Below, piece after piece: positions 16,762 to 26,100 of a DNA stretch of 64,000 nucleotides. The position numbers were made by a program, and so were the translations under genes. Numbering within the stretch: position 1 is the stretch's first letter; each line of letters starts with the position of its first letter. This stretch comes from Dyella_B acidisoli. Lineage in GTDB: Bacteria > Pseudomonadota > Gammaproteobacteria > Xanthomonadales > Rhodanobacteraceae. The stretch covers positions 4,898,001-4,962,000 of the forward strand of contig NZ_CP064031.1 in the NCBI RefSeq assembly GCF_049532895.1. The letters are read 5' to 3'. The notes beneath the pieces are model-generated. The model saw only the letters and a program-made list of their open reading frames with translations. It ran no database searches and was not told the DNA's origin.

Positions 16762-17481
16762 TCAGCACACTGCCCAGATTAGCCTCATCAGTGCATCATC
16801 AGGGTTCAATGGAGTAGGGTTGCACCGTTCAAGAGGCGTCAGTGTTGTGATCCCAGGAAGAAGTAGTGCAGAGCAAAGCACGCCACCGCGTTCCACAATT
16901 TCGATGGACGGGATTCCCTTTTGAAGGCCTTGGTGGACTTCAACAACGTCCTCTGGATTGGCGTAAACAGAAAACCACCAATGTTCACCACGCGTGGGGC
17001 TTCGTGCGTATCTAATCGCGTCTTGAACTCTGGCTGAGACGGCTACATCGTAGAGGTGCTTTGCCAGAAGCTCTAAGCCCATTTTTAGCAACATGCGACA
17101 GACGGCGAGCGGTTCAGTGACCTCTGCCACTACACGGAACGAAGTAATTTCATCAGTCATTACTTTTTCTAAAATGGTGTGATTTCTAGGCGCTAACTCT
17201 AGTAGACCTGGGATACCAGACGCGTAAATTCTGCCAAGAGTTGCTGAGATGGATGTCATCTTTCCTTTTTTTGTGGGAATGCTGTTGAACAGCCGATAGA
17301 AAGAAAATGGGAAACTGGCGAGAGCAGGAAGTTCGACCTTCTGACCAAAATACTGATTGCATCCGTCGCATGTAATACCAGGAGGGGCCACGGGGGACAG
17401 TGCGCCACCTAAGGATTCGGGAATTATGTGAGATATGGATGTGAATGGCCCGTTCGACTGGCAGAAGATGCACGTTTCCAT
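16762..17481 (-). CDS. HNH endonuclease
   Basis: From the ATG at 17481 the protein has 239 residues. The N-terminus is a zinc-bound HNH (beta-beta-alpha metal) module: CIFCQ, then HIIPESLGG, then CDGCNQYFG, giving the CxxC pair, the catalytic His and the second CxxC-N group. Such nucleases cut DNA. The remaining 180 residues have no recognised motif and may sense a target or partner. GAGAGGGA lies about 10 bases before the ATG. The gene starts 22 bp after the HEPN gene stop on the same strand, so the two form one operon and probably one defence unit. Confidence 0.8.
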   Translation of the reverse strand: METCIFCQSNGPFTSISHIIPESLGGALSPVAPPGITCDGCNQYFGQKVELPALASFPFSFYRLFNSIPTKKGKMTSISATLGRIYASGIPGLLELAPRNHTILEKVMTDEITSFRVVAEVTEPLAVCRMLLKMGLELLAKHLYDVAVSARVQDAIRYARSPTRGEHWWFSVYANPEDVVEVHQGLQKGIPSIEIVERGGVLCSALLLPGITTLTPLERCNPTPLNPDDALMRLIWAVC

Positions 17482-17503
17482 CAAGTCGTCCCTCTCTTGA
17501 GAA

Positions 17504-18577
17504 CTACTTTGGCTGAGTTTTGTATGTCTGCCAAATCTGCTGGATGTCACCGCCATCTTTGATGAAATCTTGCATTTTTTTCAATGCATTGTCTGAGTAA
17601 CAAGGAAATGTGCTCTTGCCGAACTCAAAGACATGGCAGCAATTTTCGTCCGAATCTATCGTCAAATGGTGGCGAAGGGCCTTGCATTTTGGTTCGGTCA
17701 GTTCAAGCTTTCTGGCAATCTCAGAAGCCCGCATATGGAACTTCTTTTGCATATCGACTTCACGGATTGCCGCCACAGCGGACGGATCATCCCCCGCGAT
17801 GTAACGAACGGGGATGCCCTCTTTTTTGGAGAACTGGATCTTTAGAGTCGGCCCTTCGCCAGCTTGAATGGTCGATATGGCAACAAGGCGTGGAAATACG
17901 CGACCTATTTCTTCTCCAGCTTTCAGCGCCTTCTCAATGCGATCTACGTCCTTTTCACTGATTTCCACTTCTTCGGTAATCAGTGCTTCCATCGCAAGTA
18001 AGGATCGGACTCGGGCCCTTGCTTCGTCGCGTTGGCGTCGTCCAGGCTTTAGCAGGTCATGGATGAGCTTGTATTCCTTGTCCACAAGAAATTCGAAGTC
18101 ACCAGGGGGAAGTGTTGATACAGGCAGCACGCGTAGCGGGATGTAAGTTTGAAGGTCAAGGTTTAGAGCAGATTTCAAGTAGGCATCGAACGCTGTTACC
18201 AGTGCCCGGGTCTGCATGTAAAGAAGGTCTTCGGAGACGTATATGAACCAGTGCTGGGCGCTGTCTCGAAGAGCATCAATGGATCTCATTACCCCAGCTT
18301 GTTGTGAACTTAGGCCGTGATGGGACTGGCACAATCGAACACATTTATCAAAACCAATAGACGTTCCTGATTTCTTATCAAATACGTCGACTTTATTTTG
18401 AACGAGGACTGCTTTGAGAAGCATCTCGCTTGCATGCTGTAGATGAAGGAGCACAGAGCAGATGCGCCCCTCTTCGTGATATGAATTGAAAGTAGCCATC
18501 GCAATCTTTAGTGACGCGATGGCTTTGTCTTTCAGTGTCTTGGCATCTCTAAGAAGACTCACGTTCTTCCATCCCAA
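17504..18577 (-). CDS. HEPN/DUF3644-like protein
   Basis: The 357-residue protein begins with the DUF3644/HEPN pattern: LKDKAIASLKIAMATFNSY, SVLLHLQHASEMLLKAVLVQ, and RSIDALRDSAQHWFIYVSE. R104-DSAQ-H109 gives the RX4H signature of HEPN ribonucleases. A helical region with many charged residues follows (170-260), and the last 100 residues may form a winged-helix-like DNA-binding part (MRASEIARKLELTEPKCKALRHHL). HEPN proteins cut RNA in abortive infection and toxin systems. It is the first gene of a two-gene operon with an HNH nuclease. RNA cleavage is inferred from the motif. Confidence 0.7.
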   Translation of the reverse strand: MGWKNVSLLRDAKTLKDKAIASLKIAMATFNSYHEEGRICSVLLHLQHASEMLLKAVLVQNKVDVFDKKSGTSIGFDKCVRLCQSHHGLSSQQAGVMRSIDALRDSAQHWFIYVSEDLLYMQTRALVTAFDAYLKSALNLDLQTYIPLRVLPVSTLPPGDFEFLVDKEYKLIHDLLKPGRRQRDEARARVRSLLAMEALITEEVEISEKDVDRIEKALKAGEEIGRVFPRLVAISTIQAGEGPTLKIQFSKKEGIPVRYIAGDDPSAVAAIREVDMQKKFHMRASEIARKLELTEPKCKALRHHLTIDSDENCCHVFEFGKSTFPCYSDNALKKMQDFIKDGGDIQQIWQTYKTQPK

Positions 18578-18623
18578 GATGCGACTATTTGCTCATGTTA
18601 CCAACGGGCTGATGCTACAGCAT

Positions 18624-19088
18624 CTATGTAGCGGTATGACTGTGGCGCGGATATCCATTCACGTCACATCGCCAGTCAGAAGGTCGCTTTCTGCACAAGT
18701 CCTCGAGATCACTGTCTGTCTTGACCTCGTAGATCCGTACGCAGTCGGATTCCACTACGAGATAGTCCGCTGTATAGCTGATGCGCGTTTTTCTTCCCGA
18801 AGTGTCGGTGATCGATAGAGGAACGCTCAGAGGCTGGTCATAGACCGCCCGTAAATCGTCGCGGCGGTCGAGTTCCACTAAGAAAAGGTATTCACCGGAA
18901 AGCGATTCGGCTTGTAGCACCACACCGAGCCGCTCCATCGGCACGTCCAGCACGAGGTTCCGCCGACGCCGTCGCCCTACCTTCCGAGCAGGAGGTGAGT
19001 GGCATACGTCGAGTATGTATTGGATGCCCGGCTCAGGCGTTCCAATCCTTCGCAACTCAGCCTCGGTAATCTGGTTAGCTGACCCCAT
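18624..19088 (-). pseudogene. stand-alone TnsA-like domain, remnant of a second Tn7-like transposase
   Basis: The 154-residue product aligns along most of its length with the TnsA part of the fusion at 12138-14624: SPPARKVG, MERLGVVLQAESLSGEYLFL, AVYDQPLSVPLSIT, then TADYLVV and YEVK. Catalytic residues are kept (E, D and ExK). Similarity stops abruptly after CRKRPSDW, where the fusion continues into TnsB, and the last residues look random. Many substitutions show that it comes from a different element and not from a recent duplication. It may be a dead fragment, but the intact nuclease fold means an active product cannot be excluded. Confidence 0.8.
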
Positions 19089-19236
19089 AGCTTCGCCCTC
19101 CCAGCAGCTTCGTTGCTGAGACAGATGCCGCCATGCGCTTTTGCATGGCAGTCCGAAAGACGCCGCGGAACCTGATTAGGCAGTCTGCTCCCCATCTCGA
19201 TTTTAGTCAATAACCTTATGATTTATAACGTTTTTT

Positions 19237-19262
19237 GTCCGTATGATGTATATCATACGGAC
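19237..19262. promoter_or_regulatory. 26-bp palindrome upstream of the ABC-3C operon
   Basis: GTCCGTATGAT and ATCATACGGAC form a perfect 11-bp inverted repeat around GTAT, in AT-rich sequence between the TnsA remnant and the ABC-3C operon, 116 bp before the effector start. It looks like a dimeric repressor operator. No cognate regulator is adjacent. Confidence 0.6.
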
Positions 19263-19377
19263 ATGATTATCCGCACAGGCTGCGGGCCATTTCACACAAC
19301 ATTGACGCTGTAGCCTATCTATTTGAATACCCTGATAAATATGTAAGTCTATCCTCGTGAGACCAGGGGAAGTCAGG

Positions 19378-20478
19378 ATGACCACAGGGGCAAGTTCGAG
19401 CAGCGATGCCGTTCGGCAGCAATTGCACGAGGTGAAACCGAAACGAAATCGCCTTGTTATAAAGCGAGGCGCAGTTCCACCGGCCGTGTACTTGATGCAT
19501 ATCTCCGACAAGCAGTGGGAAAAGTTCATTGAAGCTGCTTGCCGTCAACGGCCATCACCCAAATATGCACAGGTGAAAGTACTCGGTAACGCCAATGATA
19601 AGGGGCGTGATGTCGAAGCTCGCCTCCAGAAAGATCTCGTCGCCGACGCGTGGGATCTGTTCCAGGCGAAGCATTACTCGGCTCGCCTCGCGCCTGGCGA
19701 TGCTTATCCGGAGATGGCGAAGTTCTTCTTGAATCTGTCAAAGGGTAGTTATCCTGCGCCGCGCAAATATTACTTTTGCGCCCCCCAAAACGCAGGCCCT
19801 GAGCTTCACGATCTTCTGGCTGATGCTTCCAAGTTGAAAGCGGGCTTTCTGGCTGCATGGCGGAACAGCACACACGGGCTAGGAGCCAACGCCCTGAAGA
19901 TATCCGGCGCAGCTGAAGCCATCGCAGAGAAGTTCGACTTCAGTAAGTTTGAGGAGTGTCTAGTCCATGAGCTTCTTGACTGGCATTCGCGGGACTCCGC
20001 TTCGCACTTCAAGTTATTTGGCATCGAGCCCGAGCGCGGCGACGACCCCGCTGTTCCAGAAAAAGCTCAGCCTCATGAGCAAGTTTACGTAGAAGAGCTT
20101 CTTCGAGTTTATTCAGAACGATCCGGAATGCCGGTTCAGATCCAGGACGTCGATAGCGACAGCAACGGAATCTACGGAGATCACTTCGCGGCTCAAAGAG
20201 AGGTGTTCTATGCCGCGGAGGGATTGCGGCGTTTCAGCCGAGATATATATCCAGCGGATGAGTTCGAAAATTTATTGCAGATGGTGAAGAAAGGCATTCA
20301 GCCAAAGGTGACGAGTCCACGTTTGACCACGGGATTTGATCGGCTGGATGCAGCTCTCGATGCCGTATCCGGGCTCTCCCTTCAGGACAGCGTTTTACAT
20401 CCACGTCTGCGGGGAGGCGATCTTCCGGGCACATGCCATCACCTCGTCAATGAGAAGAAACTCAAATGGGTACGATGA
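19378..20478 (+). CDS. ABC-3C system effector with PD-(D/E)xK nuclease-like N-terminus
   Basis: First gene of a three-gene operon. After an N-terminal segment with ISDKQWEKFIEAA come GRDVEAR and WDLFQAKHY: E, D and QxK in the order of Mrr-type restriction folds, at about residues 47-100. The C-terminal two thirds (LDWHSRDSASHFKLFGIEP, YAAEGLRRFSRDIYP) match the helical C-terminal domain typical of ABC-three-component effectors. The domain is thought to tie the effector to its ATPase. The ATG at 19378 is preceded by GGGGAAG; a GTG at 19357 is also in frame. A DNA-cutting role is inferred from the motif. Confidence 0.7.
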   Translation: MTTGASSSSDAVRQQLHEVKPKRNRLVIKRGAVPPAVYLMHISDKQWEKFIEAACRQRPSPKYAQVKVLGNANDKGRDVEARLQKDLVADAWDLFQAKHYSARLAPGDAYPEMAKFFLNLSKGSYPAPRKYYFCAPQNAGPELHDLLADASKLKAGFLAAWRNSTHGLGANALKISGAAEAIAEKFDFSKFEECLVHELLDWHSRDSASHFKLFGIEPERGDDPAVPEKAQPHEQVYVEELLRVYSERSGMPVQIQDVDSDSNGIYGDHFAAQREVFYAAEGLRRFSRDIYPADEFENLLQMVKKGIQPKVTSPRLTTGFDRLDAALDAVSGLSLQDSVLHPRLRGGDLPGTCHHLVNEKKLKWVR

Positions 20479-20963
20479 AGAACTCGAAGAGTCCTGAGCT
20501 CTTCAATACGCCATTTGAGCTCGGGCTACGCATGGTCTACCTGCTCACAGCGCTCCGTCCGGGAGGCGCGGACCTACAGAAACTTGTCTTGCTTGACTAC
20601 GCCATTGTTTACTCAAAGGACGTCGGAGGTCCTGAAAGCCTGCACACGCCCGTACCATTTCGAAATGGCGAGCTATTCAGTCGGCGCGAGCGAATTGAGC
20701 AAGGGCTCTACCTGATGAGTACTCGAGGGCTAGTCGAAGTGGTGCTCGATGAAGGTGGAATGACGTATATCGCCGGGCCTAGCAGCTTCACGATGATTGG
20801 CTCCATGACCTCAAAGTACTGGCGCGACCTTGAAGTTAGGTGTCAATGGGCCTCTGCTCAATTCGGTCAAGCAAGCTCGGCTGAACTCTTGGAAGAATTC
20901 GCCTCCCACGGCCACCTTTGGGGCGCGGAGATTGAGACTACGGCAAGGAGCCTCTTTGAATGA
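20466..20963 (+). CDS. ABC-3C middle component
   Basis: The 165-residue protein overlaps the effector end by 13 bp and the ATPase start by 4 bp. Its pattern (NTPFELGLRMVYLL, LQKLVLLDYAIVYS, GGPESLHTPVPFRNGEL, RRERIEQGLYLMSTRGLVEV) fits the winged-helix middle components of ABC-three-component systems, probably the MC2 type. In such systems the middle protein is proposed to bridge the ATPase and the effector. The length is normal for the family. No catalytic motif is visible. Confidence 0.7.
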   Translation: MGTMKNSKSPELFNTPFELGLRMVYLLTALRPGGADLQKLVLLDYAIVYSKDVGGPESLHTPVPFRNGELFSRRERIEQGLYLMSTRGLVEVVLDEGGMTYIAGPSSFTMIGSMTSKYWRDLEVRCQWASAQFGQASSAELLEEFASHGHLWGAEIETTARSLFE

Positions 20964-22759
20964 GTATTGCGCTGATTTCACTGATGATATCGGGGCCGGA
21001 TAAGGCTGACGCGATAATCGACTTTCGATCTTTCGCGACCCTAGTCCGCGGACCAAGTGATACGGGCAAGTCCTATATTCGCGATTGCCTCTGGTACCTG
21101 CTTGGTGGTGACAAGGTACCCAAAGCGCTCCCGCAAGCTGTGGGCTACGGGCAGATGGTTCTCACGGTAGTAAGTGACGGCCAGAGCTTCGAGATCGTGC
21201 GCGGTCTAGAGGGTGGTGAGGCCCATATTCGACAAGTGTTCGTCGATGCTTCTGGCTTCGCTCGTAACGAGCCGATTGACGAAGACTTGAACGACTTCCT
21301 GGTAAGGCTTTCAGGCGCCCAGGGAAAGGAGCTGTTACGCTCTAAGTCAAAGAAGGGAGCCGTAACCAGTGGCGATTTCCGGCATTGGTTCCTTCTCTCC
21401 CAACCACACATGATTAGCGAAGAGGTGACGAGTGGCGTTGGTGTCAACGCCACGCAGCGCACAGCCGCCTTCCACCTGTTCTTGACTGGAAGTGACGACT
21501 CCGCAATCCAAGTGGCAAAAACAAATGCTGAGCGCGAGCGTATCTCCGGACAGATTACCGGCGCGGAGTTGAGCTTGGCACGCATTAACGCAGAGATTCC
21601 CTCTGAGCTGGAACGCGACGATGTCGCCCAGTCCTTGGAGCGCGTGGATGCAGCGCTTGGAGCCATGAGTAGGCAGTACGAGGCCCGCGCAGCCGCTCTG
21701 AAGGAATTACGAGCCAGCATCCTGCCGACAGCTGCAGCACTTCAATCGGCAACGACTTCACTCGAGCACAGTCGTTCAATGGTCGAACGCTTTGAGCTCC
21801 TTGATAAGAAGTATAGAAGTGATATTGAGCGACTCGGTGCCACCTGGGAGGGCGTTTCAATGTTCCAGGCGCTAGAAGAGGTGGACTGCCCGCTCTGCGG
21901 CACACCCGCCTCCGAGCAGCTTGATCCGCAACATTTAAAGCAGGGTGCACAGGATAACTATCGGCGAGCCCTCAAAGCGGAGGCGACGAAGATCCAATCT
22001 CTGCGTGCAGGCCTATCCGGGGCTCTAGTGCGCGAACGGGAGCGTGTGGCCCAACTGGATGTCCAAGTGGCTGGCCTCAAGCGTCGGCTGTCGCATTTAG
22101 AAGGATTAGAGACTGCCAAATTAAATGAAACAAAGGTCGAGTTTACGGCCGAGCCCAAGACGTTAGCTCTTCGCCGCAGCGAGCTTTCCGAGATCCTGTC
22201 CAAGATGGACGAGATGACCCGCCTCCGGGCAGAGATTGATCGACTTACAAAATCAAAGCGAAGGTCGAAGGTTGAGCTAAGTAGAAACGTGGGTGACGAA
22301 GGGAAGGTCGTTGCAGAGTACGCGAAGGACCTGCTTCACGCGTGGGGCTTTACGAGCATCGAAACAGTTGCGCTGGACGTAGGTGAATGCGACCTCGTTA
22401 TTGATGGGCGAGCCCGCTTGAGTTTTGGCGCAGGTAAACGGGCCATCTTCTTAACGGCCATGACCGTTGCGCTTATGCAGCATGCAATGACCGAAGGGTA
22501 TCCGCACATCGGCTTTGTCGTCATTGATTCCCCGCTGAAATCCTACGCAGACCCAAAGAGCGCTGAAGTTCGAGAAGTACCCGTCAGGACGGTTACTGAT
22601 AACTTCTACGACTGGCTTGCTACTTGGAAGGGAAAAGGGCAGATCGTCATTCTCGAAAATCAGGACATTTCTGCCTCGACGGCCTCCACATTACGGCCGA
22701 TCGAATTCTCGGGTGTTGATGGGCAGGGGCGCTATGGGTTCTACCCGCTAAGAGAATGA
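20960..22759 (+). CDS. ABC-3C SMC-like ATPase (DUF3732-like)
   Basis: The 599-residue protein starts with ALISLMISGPDKADAIIDF, and Walker A RGPSDTGKSYI follows at about residues 31-41. A long coiled coil (about residues 190-460) carries a DCPLCGTPA cysteine pair. Near the C-terminus LSFGAGKRAIFLTAMTVALM is an ABC-signature-like stretch and GFVVIDSPLKSY is Walker B. This is the layout of the DUF3732 SMC/Rad50-like ATPases of ABC-3C systems, which are thought to detect foreign nucleic acid and license the effector. ATG overlaps the stop of the middle component (ATGA). Confidence 0.85.
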   Translation: MSIALISLMISGPDKADAIIDFRSFATLVRGPSDTGKSYIRDCLWYLLGGDKVPKALPQAVGYGQMVLTVVSDGQSFEIVRGLEGGEAHIRQVFVDASGFARNEPIDEDLNDFLVRLSGAQGKELLRSKSKKGAVTSGDFRHWFLLSQPHMISEEVTSGVGVNATQRTAAFHLFLTGSDDSAIQVAKTNAERERISGQITGAELSLARINAEIPSELERDDVAQSLERVDAALGAMSRQYEARAAALKELRASILPTAAALQSATTSLEHSRSMVERFELLDKKYRSDIERLGATWEGVSMFQALEEVDCPLCGTPASEQLDPQHLKQGAQDNYRRALKAEATKIQSLRAGLSGALVRERERVAQLDVQVAGLKRRLSHLEGLETAKLNETKVEFTAEPKTLALRRSELSEILSKMDEMTRLRAEIDRLTKSKRRSKVELSRNVGDEGKVVAEYAKDLLHAWGFTSIETVALDVGECDLVIDGRARLSFGAGKRAIFLTAMTVALMQHAMTEGYPHIGFVVIDSPLKSYADPKSAEVREVPVRTVTDNFYDWLATWKGKGQIVILENQDISASTASTLRPIEFSGVDGQGRYGFYPLRE

Positions 22760-22858
22760 GATGCTGACTGAGATGTTCAGCGCGATTTCTCACTAAAGAC
22801 TGCAAGAGTATGGCTGAAGGACGACGAGCGTCTAGCGAAGGTCACTAAGGGGGAACAA

Positions 22859-23038
22859 ATGGGCGTCTTAGCTCTATCGGCAGATAAGGTGCGCGGACTT
22901 GAAGCTCGCATTGGCTCTCAACATTACTCAGTGTGTGCTAGTTCTCACATAGCGAAGCGATCGCATCGTAAATGCGGACGTTTCTTCCGTTGCAACAGCA
23001 ATGCGGAATGGATTGCCTATATGGCGTGGTACCCGTAG
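22859..23038 (+). CDS. possible small basic protein, 59 residues
   Basis: In the 420-bp spacer after the ABC-3C operon, an ATG preceded by AGGGGGAA opens a 59-codon frame. The product starts MGVLALSADKVRGLEARIG and has a Lys/Arg/His/Cys-rich middle (HIAKRSHRKCGRFFRC). A good ribosome site is the main support and no family is recognised. The rest of the spacer shows nothing else. Confidence 0.3.
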   Translation: MGVLALSADKVRGLEARIGSQHYSVCASSHIAKRSHRKCGRFFRCNSNAEWIAYMAWYP

Positions 23039-23179
23039 ACCCTTGCTAGATCCCATTTTCTTGAAATCCAATGGTCACGCCGGGCGACGCATTTAACGAC
23101 CAGCAATGGGCCATTAAAGCGCAAGGTCTTCTTGTCCATTCAAAATGATCGAACTTCCTTCAGAACTTAAAGGGAACAC

Positions 23180-26100
23180 ATGGCGACGCTGATCATTTTT
23201 TTGAGTGATATTCATATCAAGCTTCCAAGCGATCCAATTCTCGCTCATCACAAGGAAATTGTGGACGCATCGTTCTCAGACTATTCGGACGGTATAACTG
23301 ACTGCCATCTGGCGATCACAGGCGATATTGCACAGTCAGGAAAGAAGGAGGAGTACGAGCTTGCGAAGGCCTTCATAGGAAATATCAGCGATCACGTCTT
23401 TAATCGCATTGGGAAGCGCCCAGGCATAGCGCTATGTCCAGGAAATCACGATTGTAACTTTTCCGACGACCAAGATGTCCGAAACTTGATCATCGAAAAG
23501 ATGGACTATCGAGCCGAGGTTAAGCAGGGATTGAGTGATGCCTTGGCTGAGCCGCTCAAGGCCTACTTTGAATTCGCCGCAGACGTAGCGTCGCCCATCC
23601 ACGGGCCTGGCAGGTGGACAACTGACTACCGCTTTTCTGGTGACGTCCGCATCAACTACACCTCCTTGAACGTGGCGCTTACATCTGGACTGCCTGAGCG
23701 ACAAGGAAAGTTGCTTTTTAGCCTAGCTGCGGACGCAGGCTCTAACGCTACAGAATCTGGAATATCGATCTATTTGCTGCATCAGCCACTTAACTGGTTG
23801 GTGGCCGATTGCGCGCGCGATGTCGGTGATCTCATTAGCACAAGGGCTGACATTGCTCTGTTTGGGCATGAGCACCGGGAGCGCGGATTCGTCGTGGCAG
23901 GCTTATATGACGAATCAAAGGTCATCAACTTCAACGCTGATGTCTTGCAGGATCGCAAAGGCAAGTTGCCCAGTGGGTTTCGCACCGTTCTTATCCAGCG
24001 CGGAGGGAAGATCAAGTCATCTAGGTATGTATGGCAGAGTTCTAGCTATTTGAGAGACGAAGCGAAGTCGGACGATTCATGGCGCGACTGCTTGAATCAG
24101 GAATCTCGGCGCAGCGTACTCTCCTTCAAGAAAGACTTTGTGGCATGGATCGACGACATAGGAGCCACCTATGCTCATCGTCGGAAAGAGAGATTAACGT
24201 TATCTGATATCTTCGTATGGCCCAACTTGAGGATCAAAACTTGGGACAAGAGTGCCCAGTCGCTTCTCATCGATGCAGAAGAACTGAGTGCGTCCAAGTG
24301 CTTTGACGTCGTCGCGCCGTATGGCGTTGTAACAGTCACAGGCGATGAGCAGCATGGTAAGACCACGCTCGCAAAGCGATGGCTGGCCAAGCTCAAGTCA
24401 ATCGGCTTCTTTCCACTCTACGTTGATTGTTCGGATATCAAGTCTATCAAGGGTCCTTACATCGACCAGAAAGTGAAGGAACTCGTGAAAGGGCAATACG
24501 CTTGCGCATCAAGTGACGCCTTTGACCAGCTCGACCCAAAGCAACGCGTTGTGATCATTGATGACTTCGACGACCTGACCTTTAATAGCGAAGGCAAAGC
24601 GGAGATCCTCAAGATCCTCAAGGAGCATTTTGGGACTGTGATCCTTCTTGTCAGTGACACACCCGGAGTAGAACTCTGGCTGGACAATATTCTGAGCGAG
24701 GTGAAATTCTCAAAACAATCATCTTTCCAGTTGCTGCCGATGAACTTCCAGTCTCGCATGCAGCTCATTGAGAAATGGCTACATATCGGCAACGAGTACA
24801 GCTTGGAGCGAGAGGACATCGAGTCGACGGCCACGAGGCTGGGCCGACTTGTGAGTGATGCGCTGGGTCGAAATCTTGTCCCTTCTGTTCCGCTTTTCGT
24901 GTTGATTATTCTCCAAAGAGCGGAATCTGAATCCGAACTGGAGACCGTCATCAAGAACGGTTCTCACGGATTTCTATATGAGGCCCTGATCACCCGAGCA
25001 ATTGGAGAGAAGGTCCCGTCTTTTACCGTGGATACTGCCCAAACGTATCTTACGAACTACGCCGAGACAATCTATTCGGCGGGTGTGGACGGGCTGAGCC
25101 TTCACGACGCAGAGGCCTTTCATCGAGCGCATTGCGATTTCTACGAGATTGCCTATAGCTTTGAAAGGACGAAAGTCGAGTTGTGCAATGCGGGCATTTG
25201 GCGGGAAAAAACTGGCGTCATTGTATTCGCGTACCCCTATCTGTACTTCTATTTCGTCGCGCGTTTCTTGGCTAATTCAGCCGACCAACCGAAGCGAATG
25301 GAAGTCGTCGAGTCCTTGATTTCAACAATACATACTGAAACTTCGGCAAATATTCTGCTTTTCTTGGCACACTTGGGTCGGGACGCGGAAGTCCTTAACA
25401 GATTGTTGCAGCACGCTGGAACGGTCATGAGTGATGCTCCCTCCTTTGATGCATACGAGGCGGTTTCCGTTTTTCAGGAATATCAAGAAGGCAAGGTGCG
25501 CGCAATCTACTATGAAGCCTCGCGCGAGGATGCCTTGAAAATCGCTCACGACACGGATTGTGAGAGCGATCCAGTCAATATAGTCTCGACCGGCGCTATT
25601 TCGACGGTAAGGGATGTTCAAGAATATGCAACCGAGATAAATAGGTCATTTCGTACCCTGCAAGTGCTGGGACAGATTCTTCGAAACCACGCAGGATCCA
25701 TTGAGAAAGGTAAGAAGCGAGAAATTGCGCTCGCCTGTACGAACCTTGGTCTGCGTACACTGGGGTCCATGTTGACTGTATTTAAGGACGCGGCGCCAGA
25801 GATCATTCAATTGCGTGTCGAGTCGATCATCTCAACTGAGAGGGACAAGCTCCTTTGGAGGCAGAAGGTTGACGAGCAGCTAAAGGCGATGTCAGGGGAC
25901 TTGAGCGACCTTATTACAAATGTTGCTGTCGGCACCTTTGTCCGCATTGCGGGCGCAATCGGAGCGGAGGCACTTGCTCCAACCCTGCAGCACATTCTCT
26001 ATGAAGGTAATGACCCAACTAAGAAGATCGTTGGGCTAAGCGTGAAACTGGAACACTTCGCAGCGTTTCCTCGCAAGGAGGTCATGGAATTTGTTCCGAA

